Shown piece after piece: positions 15,966 through 24,753 of a stretch of 64,000 nucleotides of DNA. Each line of letters starts with the position of its first letter. Position 1 is the first letter of the stretch. The translations under genes were made by a program, and so were the position numbers. Under the pieces are notes generated by a model. It was not told the DNA's origin. It worked only from the letters and a program-made list of their open reading frames with translations, and made no database searches. The stretch is from Acd1 sp049973945. GTDB lineage: Archaea; Thermoproteota; Thermoprotei_A; Sulfolobales; Sulfolobaceae. The stretch lies in NCBI GenBank assembly GCA_049973945.1, contig JBMFJH010000005.1, positions 1-64,000 of the forward strand. The letters are read 5' to 3'.

Positions 15966-17522
15966 ATGCAAAGGCTCGTAAGCCTCGTCCGCGATCTGCT
16001 CCAGTTGGACAAGGACTGGGTGACCAGAGCTACAATGGCCATGATAATGATGAGCGTGATATGGGGGATCCTCGGAGTGGTCGACGCACTAATGGTCAGG
16101 CTCGTCGAGGCCACCTGGGGGCTTTACGGCCTCCTCCCGCTGACCCCTCAGGAGTACTACGCCTCGATAACACTCCACGCCATGAGGGACCTCTTCGGCT
16201 TCGCCCAGCAGCTGGAGTTCGCCGTGTTCATCTACTTCACGTTCAAGCTGTTGAAGCTCGAGCCCAAGGCGAAGTGGGCCTTCAACGCCTCGTTCGTAAT
16301 GTTCAACATAGCATTCATGCTCCTGGAGGGCCCGATACTGATAATCAACGGCCCAGGGTTCGACAACTACTTCCCCGCGACCGGCTGGTACTACCTGTCC
16401 CCGCTAGGACTGCCGGGCTACTCGTACTACGTGGTCTCCCCGATGTGGTACTGGGGCTGGATGCTGCTTGATATTGCGACCATGATCCAGGTAGTGTGGA
16501 TAACTTACCACTACGCAGTTTACGCTAGGACTGCTAAGGAGAAGCTACCGCTCTTCCTCGTCTTCGTCCTGATGAACGTCCTGCTCTACGGGATAGGTTA
16601 TTCTGGGGAAGTAGCGGCCAACGTGTGGGACTTGCTGGCTATTTATGGACTGGCCAGTATGGATCCCATAGCCAACCAGATAGCCTTCGGAATACTCTGG
16701 CACGCGGTCGTTTACATGGCCTGGCTCCCCGCTGTCGCGGCCCTCTACACGCTGATCCCAATGATTAGCTACAGGGAGATCTACAGCGACAAGATGGCTA
16801 GGGTCGCGGCCGTCCTCTACTTGGTCTTCTCCAACAACGTGCCGATCCACCACCTATACATGGTGGACTTGCCTGTAGCCCTCAAGCTCCTCACTGAGGC
16901 GTTAACCTACGGCGTCGTGTTGCCCTCCCTCATGACCTTCCTGAACCTATGGGCTACTGCGAAAGGAGCGAAGGTTCAGTGGAACGTGCTGACCGCCTTC
17001 ACAGTGCTGACCTTCGCCGGTTCGATCTTCTCCGGGGTCACGGGCATCGCCAACGCCACGATATCATTCGATTCGGTGATCCACGAGACCCTGTGGGTTG
17101 TTGGCCACTTCCACGGCTTCATCCTCCTCTCCATTGTGCCCGCGGGCTTCGCTATGCTCTACTTGATGATCCCGATGATGACGGGGAGGCAGTGGTACTC
17201 TAACAAGCTCATGTGGGCCCACTTCTACGGCTACCTGATAGGTGCCGCGTTAGTAGTGCTAGGCATGGACCAGCTAGGCTTGGCCGGAGTGATAAGGAAG
17301 GCCGAAATGTATCCGAGGTACCCAGTCATTGTGGACGGCGAGGTAATAACCACTATAGGGGCCATCATAGCCGACTTAGCGACGACCGTTTGGCTCATCA
17401 ACTTAGTGCTGACCGTCCTGAAAGGGAGGACCGTTGCAGTCGATAGCCTGCAGGCCTCAGTGAACCTGATAATGTCGAGCGGTTCCTCTCCGAAGCTGGA
17501 AGTTAAGAGAGGCGCGAAGTAA
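15966..17522 (+). CDS. Heme-copper terminal oxidase subunit I (quinol oxidase type)
   Basis: This 518-aa membrane protein has about 12 hydrophobic helices. Likely ligands are all visible: a histidine in TLHAMRDLFGF for low-spin heme, the CuB histidine in LWHAVVYM (in place of the usual WxHPxVY motif), the CuB pair in NVPIHHLYMV, and the two heme histidines in VVGHFHGFI. The enzyme reduces O2 to water at the cytoplasmic membrane. Sequence style fits the B-type/DoxB-like oxidases of Sulfolobales, which take electrons from caldariella-quinol. No subunit II gene lies nearby. A TATA-like TAAATTTT at about 15936-15943 is well placed for a leaderless ATG at 15966. Confidence 0.9.
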   Translation: MQRLVSLVRDLLQLDKDWVTRATMAMIMMSVIWGILGVVDALMVRLVEATWGLYGLLPLTPQEYYASITLHAMRDLFGFAQQLEFAVFIYFTFKLLKLEPKAKWAFNASFVMFNIAFMLLEGPILIINGPGFDNYFPATGWYYLSPLGLPGYSYYVVSPMWYWGWMLLDIATMIQVVWITYHYAVYARTAKEKLPLFLVFVLMNVLLYGIGYSGEVAANVWDLLAIYGLASMDPIANQIAFGILWHAVVYMAWLPAVAALYTLIPMISYREIYSDKMARVAAVLYLVFSNNVPIHHLYMVDLPVALKLLTEALTYGVVLPSLMTFLNLWATAKGAKVQWNVLTAFTVLTFAGSIFSGVTGIANATISFDSVIHETLWVVGHFHGFILLSIVPAGFAMLYLMIPMMTGRQWYSNKLMWAHFYGYLIGAALVVLGMDQLGLAGVIRKAEMYPRYPVIVDGEVITTIGAIIADLATTVWLINLVLTVLKGRTVAVDSLQASVNLIMSSGSSPKLEVKRGAK

Positions 17523-17597
17523 CGGAAACGTTTTCACGCGAATTCAGTTTTTTCGTGCCTATTAGTCTCACGAAGCCCTCGAAACGTCGTTCTGCCA

Positions 17598-18113
17598 TTA
17601 TTTCTGCGTCATCCTTGACATGGCCTTCAAGACCACGAGGGGGTCGAGGGCAGGGATTGGCTTCTCGTTGTAGAGGATTTTAGGCGTGCTCCTGACGTGG
17701 TACCTCTCGATGAGCTCCTCGTTAACTGTTAAGTCGTAGACCTCCACTCTCAAGTTCTCGTTGACTAAGGAAGCCCTATAGAAGAGCTCCACGTACTTGG
17801 GGCAGTAAGGGCATGTAGGTGTGACCAGTAACTTGACCGTCCCCTTCAGGAGCTTAACTAAGTTGGCCTCCTCCTCGTTTAAACCGGAGTCGACGCTCTT
17901 GGCGACCTCGACGAACGGGAAGAGCTCGTTAACCGCGGGAACCCCGTAGTAGGTGAACAGCGTCCTGTCGCCCTCCTTTACCCTCGCGTAAGGTTTATCG
18001 CAGTCCCCCTTGACTAAGCCGTCCAGGTGCTCGAGGACTTCCTCGGCCTTACAGACCTCTACGACCCTCACGGGCTTCGGGAGGACTCCCGACTTAAAAC
18101 AACGAAATAGCAA
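17598..18113 (-). CDS. Thioredoxin-fold protein with CPYC active site
   Basis: This 171-aa protein has a C-terminal glutaredoxin/thioredoxin domain with the redox motif TPTCPYCPKYVEL and the cis-proline segment VRSTPKILYN. An N-terminal domain lacks a CxxC. The two-domain layout recalls archaeal protein disulfide oxidoreductases with only one active site kept. It is convergent with the oxidase subunit gene and could help maturation of respiratory or surface proteins, which is inference. Start ATG at 18113. Confidence 0.75.
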   Translation of the reverse strand: MLFRCFKSGVLPKPVRVVEVCKAEEVLEHLDGLVKGDCDKPYARVKEGDRTLFTYYGVPAVNELFPFVEVAKSVDSGLNEEEANLVKLLKGTVKLLVTPTCPYCPKYVELFYRASLVNENLRVEVYDLTVNEELIERYHVRSTPKILYNEKPIPALDPLVVLKAMSRMTQK

Positions 18114-18348
18114 AAGTCCAGAGAGCCCAGGGACTTCGAGCTTAGCCTGTTCGCCTTTAGCATTATTTTCTGCAGTTAGAGTTACAACCTCGAGGATTAC
18201 TTCGTTCGAAACGGTAGCAGTTCGTCATGAGGCTTCTATCTAGGTTTAGTGGCCTTCTAGAAAGGGGAAACCTCCCCTCTCATCCTTTACACAGTCGTTT
18301 CTAGGAAAGTTTTTAAGTCGGCCCTAAAGAATATAAAATTGAGGCAAC

Positions 18349-18858
18349 GTGAATGCGAAGAAATACGCACTCAAGACCTTCCTTGCTATAGAAGGTATAC
18401 TGCTAGTGTATACAGGAGTGATGCTGGCGCTGTCGACCAAAGGACAGATCCTGGAGATGATGGCACAAGTGAAGATCAAGGGACCTCTCCCAATACCGTT
18501 CGGGGCCATAATGCTGTCCTTCTTGTTCAGCGGCGCGGTGTTCCTAGCTGCAGTGAGCGACAGGTTCCTCTCGTGGCTCACCAAACGTAGCGTCGCGCCA
18601 TTAACCCTGAGGGCGCTCCTGATATTCACGAGCTTCGTACTGATCTTCCCAGCCCTCATAAAGATCCCCGATTACGGCTCTATCAATTGGCTCAATCCCG
18701 CTGTGCCGGCAGGACTGGCGTTCCCAGGGGGTCTGTTAGTCCACCTGGTGTTCCAGCATTGGTTGGGCGGTCTGACGGGGTTCGCTATGGCGGCTAAGCC
18801 CATGCTGTTCTCCGGCGTGAGGAGGATCGCGACCATGATCGGAATTGCCAGAAAGTGA
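18349..18858 (+). CDS. Four-helix integral membrane protein of unknown function
   Basis: This 169-aa hydrophobic protein begins at GTG 18349 and has about four membrane helices (for example LAIEGILLVYTGVMLALS and a segment near PFGAIMLSFLFSGAVFL). A conserved-looking loop with PDYGSINWLNPAVP lies between helices 3 and 4. I recognise no family. Position near the oxidase suggests, but does not prove, a respiratory accessory role. A TATA-like AATATAAAA at 18329-18337 is closer to the start than usual. Confidence 0.6.
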   Translation: MNAKKYALKTFLAIEGILLVYTGVMLALSTKGQILEMMAQVKIKGPLPIPFGAIMLSFLFSGAVFLAAVSDRFLSWLTKRSVAPLTLRALLIFTSFVLIFPALIKIPDYGSINWLNPAVPAGLAFPGGLLVHLVFQHWLGGLTGFAMAAKPMLFSGVRRIATMIGIARK

Positions 18859-19148
18859 TGGCGAACCTAAGAAAGAAGGACGAGTCGGAGAGTCGTAGCT
18901 CTTTTTGAATCAAAAAGGTAGATTTTCTTGTTTTACCCTCTGTCCCGCTCTTTGAGCCTGAGAGAACGTCACGCCCCTCAATCTAGGCGGGAGGCCTGCT
19001 GGGAGAACTGGTGGGCGATCTACGCTGATCCAACTTCGTTCAAGCGCGGGGTTTAAGGCGGCCAGAGCACTCGCGCTGCGGAACCGCAGTTCGGCGGGAC
19101 GACTCCTACGAGAGTGGTTACGGCCTGGAAGAACTCCCGTCCGCCCTC

Positions 19149-20486
19149 TCAGCACTTCGCCTCGTGGAGCTTGACGAAGTCCGTCCTCCCCTCCTCTAGG
19201 TTAGGGTCTCCTCCGGTTATCACGAAGCTCTCCCCGCACTTGACGAACCTCTTCGATACCTCCTCGGCATAGTCCACGACCTCATTCAGCGTGGCCAAGG
19301 GCCTCTCCGTGAGGACTGGGTAGACGCCCCAGCAGAGCCTCAGCCTCCTTGCTAACCCCTCGCTTGGGGTGAGGCCTATTACCGGCACCTTCGGCCTCAG
19401 CCTGGATATCCTCAGTATCGAGTTCCCGCTCCTGCTGTGAACGATTATTAACTTAGCCCTCGACACTTCGGCCAGGTCTACAGCTGCTACTGCAACGGCG
19501 TCGTCGGGGGTTAAGGCTTGGGGCCTCACGGTTTTAGTCCTGGCCTCGACGGCAGAAATCACCTGGTGGAGGGTCTTCACCGCCTCCACGGGGTAATTGC
19601 CTATGGCCGTCTCGTCGCTCAGCATTATGGCGTCCACCCCTTCAGCTACGGAGTTGGAGACGTCTATCACTTCTGCCCTCGTGGGAGTCGGGCTGTTCAC
19701 CATAGACTCGAGGACTTGGGTGGCCAGTATCACGGGCCTCCCGTACTTCCTCGAGACCCTGATGACCTTCCTCTGGACGAAGGGCAGGTTCTCGAGGCCC
19801 ACCTCTACTCCCAAGTCTCCCCTCGCTACCATCACGCCGTCTGAAACCCTGACTATCTCCTCGAGCCTGTCGACGGCTTCCTTCTTCTCTACCTTAGCTA
19901 TCACCCAGGCCTTGTCCCTCACGATTTCCTTGACCTTCAGGACGTCGTCCTTCGACAGCACGAAGGAGAGGCCTACGAAATCCGCCCCCAGCTCTAAGGC
20001 TTCCTTGAGGAGCTCCAAGTCCCTCTCCGTGACCCCCGAGGGGATTGCTATGTCAGGCACGTTGACCCCCTTCCTCGATGTTATCACGCCGCCCTCTATT
20101 ACAACTCCCTCCACCCTGTCCTTCTCCATCCTCGTAACCCTCACCTTCACGGTGCCGTCGGCGATGAGGACGTAACCCCCCACCTTGACTCCGGAGTAGA
20201 ACAGGGGGTCTTCGATCGGTATCCCCTCGTTCGGGGAGAAGACGACCTTGTCCCCGGGCTTTAGGACTACCTTCTCCCTCAGCTCGCCCACCCTGACCTT
20301 GGGCCCGGGGAGGTCTACCAGGATCGAAGCGTCGGAGTTCTCCCTGACATACTTGAAGTACTCCTCGTGGCTCTCCCTGTCGCCGTGGGCGAAGTTTATC
20401 CTGAAGACGTCGACGTACTGAGCGAGCTCTCTGACCTTATCGACGCTGGAAGGGCCTAATGTAGCTACTATTCTAGTCCTCCTCAC
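19149..20486 (-). CDS. pyk: Pyruvate kinase
   Basis: The 445-aa product carries all pyruvate kinase signatures: N-terminal TRIVATLGPSS, the FRINFAHGD substrate loop, the catalytic lysine region WVIAKVEKKEA, the Mg-binding VMVARGDLGVEV, and LATQVLESM followed by PTRAEVIDVSNSVAEG. It converts phosphoenolpyruvate and ADP to pyruvate and ATP. Slightly shorter than bacterial enzymes, as usual for archaea. ATG at 20486. About 290 bp on its 3' side and about 300 bp on its 5' side hold no gene I can support. Confidence 0.95.
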   Translation of the reverse strand: MRRTRIVATLGPSSVDKVRELAQYVDVFRINFAHGDRESHEEYFKYVRENSDASILVDLPGPKVRVGELREKVVLKPGDKVVFSPNEGIPIEDPLFYSGVKVGGYVLIADGTVKVRVTRMEKDRVEGVVIEGGVITSRKGVNVPDIAIPSGVTERDLELLKEALELGADFVGLSFVLSKDDVLKVKEIVRDKAWVIAKVEKKEAVDRLEEIVRVSDGVMVARGDLGVEVGLENLPFVQRKVIRVSRKYGRPVILATQVLESMVNSPTPTRAEVIDVSNSVAEGVDAIMLSDETAIGNYPVEAVKTLHQVISAVEARTKTVRPQALTPDDAVAVAAVDLAEVSRAKLIIVHSRSGNSILRISRLRPKVPVIGLTPSEGLARRLRLCWGVYPVLTERPLATLNEVVDYAEEVSKRFVKCGESFVITGGDPNLEEGRTDFVKLHEAKC

Positions 20487-20783
20487 AAAGGGAACTAGGG
20501 ATCGTCCCTCTTTAAGTTACCAGCGAGGTCGTCACGGGCGGGGAGTAAGGACCGAGTTGAATTACCACGGCCAGACTAGACCGTCTCACCCCCCGCCCCT
20601 CTATTCTCTTGAGTTCCCTTATACAGTTAAGCCTTTTCCCCGGCCGCACGACGATCGGCGAACTAGAGACTCCGTTCGAGTCCCGAAATCAAGGAGTCGC
20701 AGGACGTAATTCCCTTTAACCGATACAACTAAAGGACTCGCCCCGCCTTCAGGCATAAATTCAGGGCTGAGAGTCTCTACCCC

Positions 20784-21323
20784 GTGCAGTACCCCCTCCG
20801 AAACGGGCTCACGGTAGAGCTGATCCAGGGGGACATAACGGAGCAGGAGGCAGACGCGATTGTAAACGCGGCCAACTCCTACTTACAGCACGGAGCCGGC
20901 GTAGCAGGGGCCATAGTCAGGAAGGGGGGATACGAGATACAGAGGGAGAGCGACGAGTGGGTTAGGAAGCACGGCCCGGTGCCGGTGGGAGGTGTAGCGG
21001 TGACCGGGGCGGGGAAGCTGAAGGCCAAGTACGTGATCCACGCCGTGGGGCCGAGGTGGGGGCTGGAGGGGGAGGACAAGCTGGAGGAAGCTGTGAGGAA
21101 CTCCCTGCTCAAGGCCGACGAGCTGGGGTTGAGGAGCTTGGCCATGCCAGCCATCTCGACAGGAGCATTCGGCTTCCCCTACGAGGTCTGCGCGAGGGCG
21201 ATGGTGAGGGTCTTCAAGGCTTACTCGCCCAAGACGCTGAAACTGGTCAAGGTAGTCCTTTACGGCAGGGAGGCCTACGAGGTCTTCAAGGAAATATTCG
21301 ACGCCGAGCTACGGAGTGGATAG
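20784..21323 (+). CDS. Macro domain protein (ADP-ribose binding)
   Basis: This 179-aa single macro domain shows VELIQGDITEQEADAIVNAA with the adenine-contacting Asp, NSYLQHGAGVAGAI for the distal ribose, and the phosphate loop PAISTGAFGFP. Such proteins bind ADP-ribose or remove it from proteins, nucleic acids or O-acetyl-ADP-ribose. Start GTG at 20784. Downstream lies a decayed MFS gene on the other strand, and the Csa3 regulator follows. Confidence 0.9.
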   Translation: MQYPLRNGLTVELIQGDITEQEADAIVNAANSYLQHGAGVAGAIVRKGGYEIQRESDEWVRKHGPVPVGGVAVTGAGKLKAKYVIHAVGPRWGLEGEDKLEEAVRNSLLKADELGLRSLAMPAISTGAFGFPYEVCARAMVRVFKAYSPKTLKLVKVVLYGREAYEVFKEIFDAELRSG

Positions 21324-21655
21324 AGGGTTTCGCTCACGCTGGGAAGACCTCGGGAACGGCTTGCCCCTCCTCTCCTTACCCCTTAGGGCCGACAGGACTG
21401 TGGCGGTGAGGGTGACGAAGAACACGGCCCTGAAGGCAGACCTCAGGCCCTCGACGAACGCCGTGGACACTCCCCCGATCAATTAGGTAGTCCCCGGGGA
21501 CACCTCGAAGGCCACTTCCCTGGGGACTGAGGCCGAGGCCGCTGTCATGGCTATGACGCAACTGAGCGGGATTCCCCCCCCCCGTTCCCCAGAGTCCTCA
21601 AGGCCCCAGAAACGGCCCCGTAGCCCTGGGGTGGCCACTTTGCTTGGGCGCGACC
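21309..21655 (-). pseudogene. C-terminal remnant of an MFS transporter
   Basis: On the reverse strand the segments QGYGAVSGALRTLGN, VIAMTAASASVPREV and VSTAFVEGLRSAFRAVFF follow each other in the order expected for the last two helices of a DHA2-type major facilitator transporter. The first segment is out of frame with the rest because of a run of ten G (21574-21583). A TAA interrupts the second part near 21484. The N-terminal 300 or more residues are missing. Clearly non-functional unless both lesions are sequencing errors, and even then it is truncated. Confidence 0.6.
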
Positions 21656-21670
21656 GGGTAACGCTTGAGC

Positions 21671-22348
21671 TCAGCCCTGCACCGCCTTGACCAGCCCGGT
21701 CTCGCCCAACAGGTTCAGGACTGTCCTCCCCAGTGGGGTTAGGCCCACCTCCTTCCTTTTGCCGTCCCTCGACCTCACCACCAGCCCCTCGTCCTCGAGG
21801 TCGGAGAGCTGTATCGAGATGGTCGAGGCCGACTTCCCGGTCTTCCTGGCCAGCTCCGAGACGCTCTCCCCCTCCCTTATCATGAGCAGGAGGTTCAGCT
21901 TCTCCCCGCTCGGGATCTGGGGTATCCTCAGGGGTAGCTCCTTGGAGTTCGTCATGGCCTCGTCGAAGGCCACAGCCTTAACCCTCACCCCGTCCGCCTG
22001 GGCGAGGATCAGGGCGATGAAGTAGAGCGACAGGAGAGTCATCCTGGTGCCGCCGACGAGGTAGAACTCGTAGTCGTCGTAGCCGCCCACCCTCTCGCTG
22101 ATCCTCTCGACGATCTCGTCGAAGTCCCACTCCGGGCTCACCTTTATGACCTCCACGTCGGTCACGCCGACTGTGGCCAAATAGGAGACTATCGAGTTTA
22201 TGGCCTCCTGCGACCTCTTCTGGGCGTAGCTGTCCTGGGACTCGATGGTCACCAGGTAGACCTTCTCCACGTTCTGGATAGACCTCCTGGCGAGGACCCG
22301 CATGACATACTCCGCGGTGAAGCCGACGTTGAATATTAAGACCGCCAC
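21671..22348 (-). CDS. csa3: Csa3-type CRISPR transcription regulator
   Basis: The 225-aa product has an N-terminal CARF domain (AVLIFNVGFTAEYVMRVLAR and YLVGGTRMTLLSLYF, the ligand loop) and a C-terminal winged helix (ESVSELARKTGKSASTISIQ to VGLTPLGR). Csa3 proteins of Sulfolobales bind cyclic tetra-adenylate or a related ligand and control adaptation or interference genes. This complete copy lies about 28 kb from the cas genes of the window. Start GTG at 22348, with a TATA-like TTAAATC about 25 bp upstream. Confidence 0.88.
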   Translation of the reverse strand: MAVLIFNVGFTAEYVMRVLARRSIQNVEKVYLVTIESQDSYAQKRSQEAINSIVSYLATVGVTDVEVIKVSPEWDFDEIVERISERVGGYDDYEFYLVGGTRMTLLSLYFIALILAQADGVRVKAVAFDEAMTNSKELPLRIPQIPSGEKLNLLLMIREGESVSELARKTGKSASTISIQLSDLEDEGLVVRSRDGKRKEVGLTPLGRTVLNLLGETGLVKAVQG

Positions 22349-22682
22349 GGTTTTAGCGTAGCGTAAAAAGATTTAAGTCTAAACCATATGTTTGACGGGC
22401 GACCCCCGACAGCCCCGCCGACCTGCCGGGCCCTCGGCCCAGGCCCCGCGGGCCTCGACGACGCTTTTCGTTCGAGGGCAAAAGCGGACAGGGCCGTCAA
22501 AGCGACCCTCACTCTGCACCGGGTGGAGTCAAAAAGTTGCCCTGCTTGGGGATGTTTGAGGGCGTCGCGGCTCAACCATATGTCCCCCGCCGGGGTCGCT
22601 TGACTCTGGCGCCATTAAGCGGTCGGCGCAGAGGTCGTGCCAGGAGCGGAGCCCCTAGCGAGAGGGTCGAAACGGGGTCGGC
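22349..22682. other. Intergenic region without recognised genes
   Basis: Contains the Csa3 promoter at its left end. The rest is GC-rich with no coding-like frame I can support. Confidence 0.5.
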
Positions 22683-24206
22683 TCAGCCCGACCTCCTTCG
22701 GCTCAGATCCTCCAACACCGCCATCGCGGCGTTGTGCCCGGGGGCCCCCGTCACTCCCCCTCCCGGGTGTGCCGAGGAGGAGCAGAGGTAGAGGCCCTTG
22801 ACCGGAGTCCTGTAGTTCGAGACCTCGGGCAGAGGCCTCATGTCCAGTAAGGCGTCGATCGTCATGTCCACGTGGAATATGTTACCGCCGCTCATGCCGA
22901 ACTTCGCCTCTATGCCCTTAGGCGTTAAGACTTCGACGGCCGTGAAGTCGAAGTACTCCCGGAGCACGGACTTGACCGCCTCCAGCACCTTCTCTGGGTC
23001 TGAGTTATAGCTCGCGTACTGGCCGAAGACGTTCACCACGTGTACCCCCTGGGGCGCGAGGGTGGGGTCGACGGTAGTAGGGATGTTGAGCGAGAGCCAG
23101 GGCTCCTTCGAGTAGCCGAAGGTGAGGAAGTCTCCGTAGGCCTTGACGAGGTAGTCTAACGAAGGAATGACCAGCTGGGATGACACGTGCTGGGGGACAA
23201 ACCACTGCCCCTGGCCGTAGTCGGGGAGCCTGTCGGAGTACCCGTTGATTTTGAAGCTGACCCCTGCAGTCTTTAAGGCCTTAACCCTCCTCAGGAAGTC
23301 CTCCTCCAGGCCGTCCTTGACCAGCTTCAGGAACGTGGTCTTGACGTCGGCGTTGGAGAGGACTACCCTCGACTCGACGAACTTCCCGTTCCTTAACTTG
23401 ACCCCCTTGACCTCCCCTCCCTTGACGACTATCTCCTCGACCTCCGAGTTCGTGTAGACCTCGGCGCCGAAGCCCTCCGCGGCCTTTCTGATCGCCTCGC
23501 TCACGGCCCCCATCCCGCCTAAAACGTACCCCCACGCCCCCTTGACCCTGTTCACTTCCCCCACGTTGTGGTGGAGGAAGACGTAGGCCGTGCCTGGGGC
23601 GGTTATGGGCTGGGCCGTGCCGACGACCGCGTCCTCGGCCAGGGCGGCCCTGACTTCCTCGCTCTCGAACCACTCGTTGAGCAGAGTGTAGCCGTCCATC
23701 ACGAGGAACCTCTCTATCTCGGCGACCTTCTCCCTGGGGAGCCCCAGCCCCTTAAGGGTCGAGAGGACCTCCTCGACGCTGGGCGGGGGAGAGAGCATGA
23801 TGGAGTCTGCTATGAGGGAGAAGGTGTCGAGGAACTCCACGAACTTGAGGTAGCTCTCGGCGTCCCTCTTCGAGAACCTCTCGAACTCCTTGGCCGTCTT
23901 CTTCGCGTCAAGCCAGACGGTGACCCCTCTTCCCTTCCCTAAGGGGAGGTACATGGCGGGGTCCTTCGTCACGACCTTAAGCCCGAAATCCCTGAGCCTC
24001 AAGTCCTCGATTATCTTGGGCCTCAGGAGGCTCAGAACGTAGGAGCCGGTCGATGCCCTTATCCCCTTGGCTATCTCCTCGGTTACAGCGGCACCTCCCA
24101 CGAATGGCCTCCTCTCGAAGACCGCGACCCTCAGCCCCGCCTTCGCCAAGTAGGCAGCTGCGACCAGGCCGTTGTGGCCTCCCCCGACTACTACGGCGTC
24201 GTACAT
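22683..24206 (-). CDS. FAD-dependent oxidoreductase, phytoene desaturase/amine oxidase superfamily
   Basis: From ATG 24206 the product is about 507 aa. The FAD-binding motif VVVGGGHNGLVAAAYLAKAG lies at the N-terminus, and the CrtI-type C-terminal motif appears as VKGLYLCSSSAHPGGGVTGA. Such enzymes desaturate or isomerise isoprenoids such as carotenoids, or oxidise amines; this subgroup resembles the PYROXD2-like branch. A TATA-like TTTATTATCC about 25 bp upstream fits a leaderless start at 24206 and disfavours an ATG 36 bases earlier. It stands alone, convergent with nothing related. Confidence 0.85.
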   Translation of the reverse strand: MYDAVVVGGGHNGLVAAAYLAKAGLRVAVFERRPFVGGAAVTEEIAKGIRASTGSYVLSLLRPKIIEDLRLRDFGLKVVTKDPAMYLPLGKGRGVTVWLDAKKTAKEFERFSKRDAESYLKFVEFLDTFSLIADSIMLSPPPSVEEVLSTLKGLGLPREKVAEIERFLVMDGYTLLNEWFESEEVRAALAEDAVVGTAQPITAPGTAYVFLHHNVGEVNRVKGAWGYVLGGMGAVSEAIRKAAEGFGAEVYTNSEVEEIVVKGGEVKGVKLRNGKFVESRVVLSNADVKTTFLKLVKDGLEEDFLRRVKALKTAGVSFKINGYSDRLPDYGQGQWFVPQHVSSQLVIPSLDYLVKAYGDFLTFGYSKEPWLSLNIPTTVDPTLAPQGVHVVNVFGQYASYNSDPEKVLEAVKSVLREYFDFTAVEVLTPKGIEAKFGMSGGNIFHVDMTIDALLDMRPLPEVSNYRTPVKGLYLCSSSAHPGGGVTGAPGHNAAMAVLEDLSRRRSG

Positions 24207-24414
24207 GCGGGAAGAACTCCCTCTAGGATAATAAATGGGCACCTATGAAATGGCGGGTAGAACGCTTCCCCCTCAGCGGGGCACCTCAGGCTCGCGACGC
24301 CCGCACTACGCTCTTCGTCCATGATGGTGAGAGGAGCTCCGTACAGCCGTTCCAAAGCGCCCCCGAATCGCCCGCAGTACAGTTAAATTTGGCGATCCGC
24401 TGTGTTATTCAGCC

Positions 24415-24639
24415 GTGGCGAAAGTAGTGAGGAGGAAAGTCGACGGCCGCGGGAGGATAACCATACCGAAGGAGTGGAGGGACAAATTCAAGGCCAGCGA
24501 GTTCGTGCTCGTCTTGAGGGACGACAGGATCGAGCTCTACCCCCGCGCATCTGACCTAACGAAGCTGGTCGATAGCGTCGAAGTCGACGAGCTCCCAAGC
24601 GACTGGCACGAGCTCAAGAGGGAGGTTTTCAAGCCTTAG
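24415..24639 (+). CDS. AbrB/SpoVT-type antitoxin-like DNA-binding protein
   Basis: The 74-aa product has a swapped-hairpin AbrB domain (VDGRGRITIPKEWRDKF) and a short acidic tail that would normally neutralise a toxin. Start GTG at 24415. No intact PIN toxin follows. A 34-codon open stretch in another frame directly after it (SSFINAVLEFGDSVEE) could be a toxin remnant, but that is weak. Likely an orphan antitoxin. Confidence 0.75.
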   Translation: MAKVVRRKVDGRGRITIPKEWRDKFKASEFVLVLRDDRIELYPRASDLTKLVDSVEVDELPSDWHELKREVFKP

Positions 24640-24753
24640 CAGCTTTATCAACGCCGTGCTCGAGTTCGGGGATTCCGTCGAAGAAAAGGCTCCGAAATGT
24701 TATCGACTATCGGTAAAGTTTTGCGGATAACCGCGCTAACGGACGAAATAATG

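Noticed and set aside
20660..20690. A TTCGAGTCCC stretch that looks like a tRNA T-loop
   Set aside because: The flanking bases do not form a T-stem, and no D-arm, anticodon arm or acceptor stem can be drawn around it.
24640..24745. PIN toxin remnant after the AbrB gene
   Set aside because: The 34-codon stretch has no clear PIN motif; kept only as a remark in the antitoxin entry.
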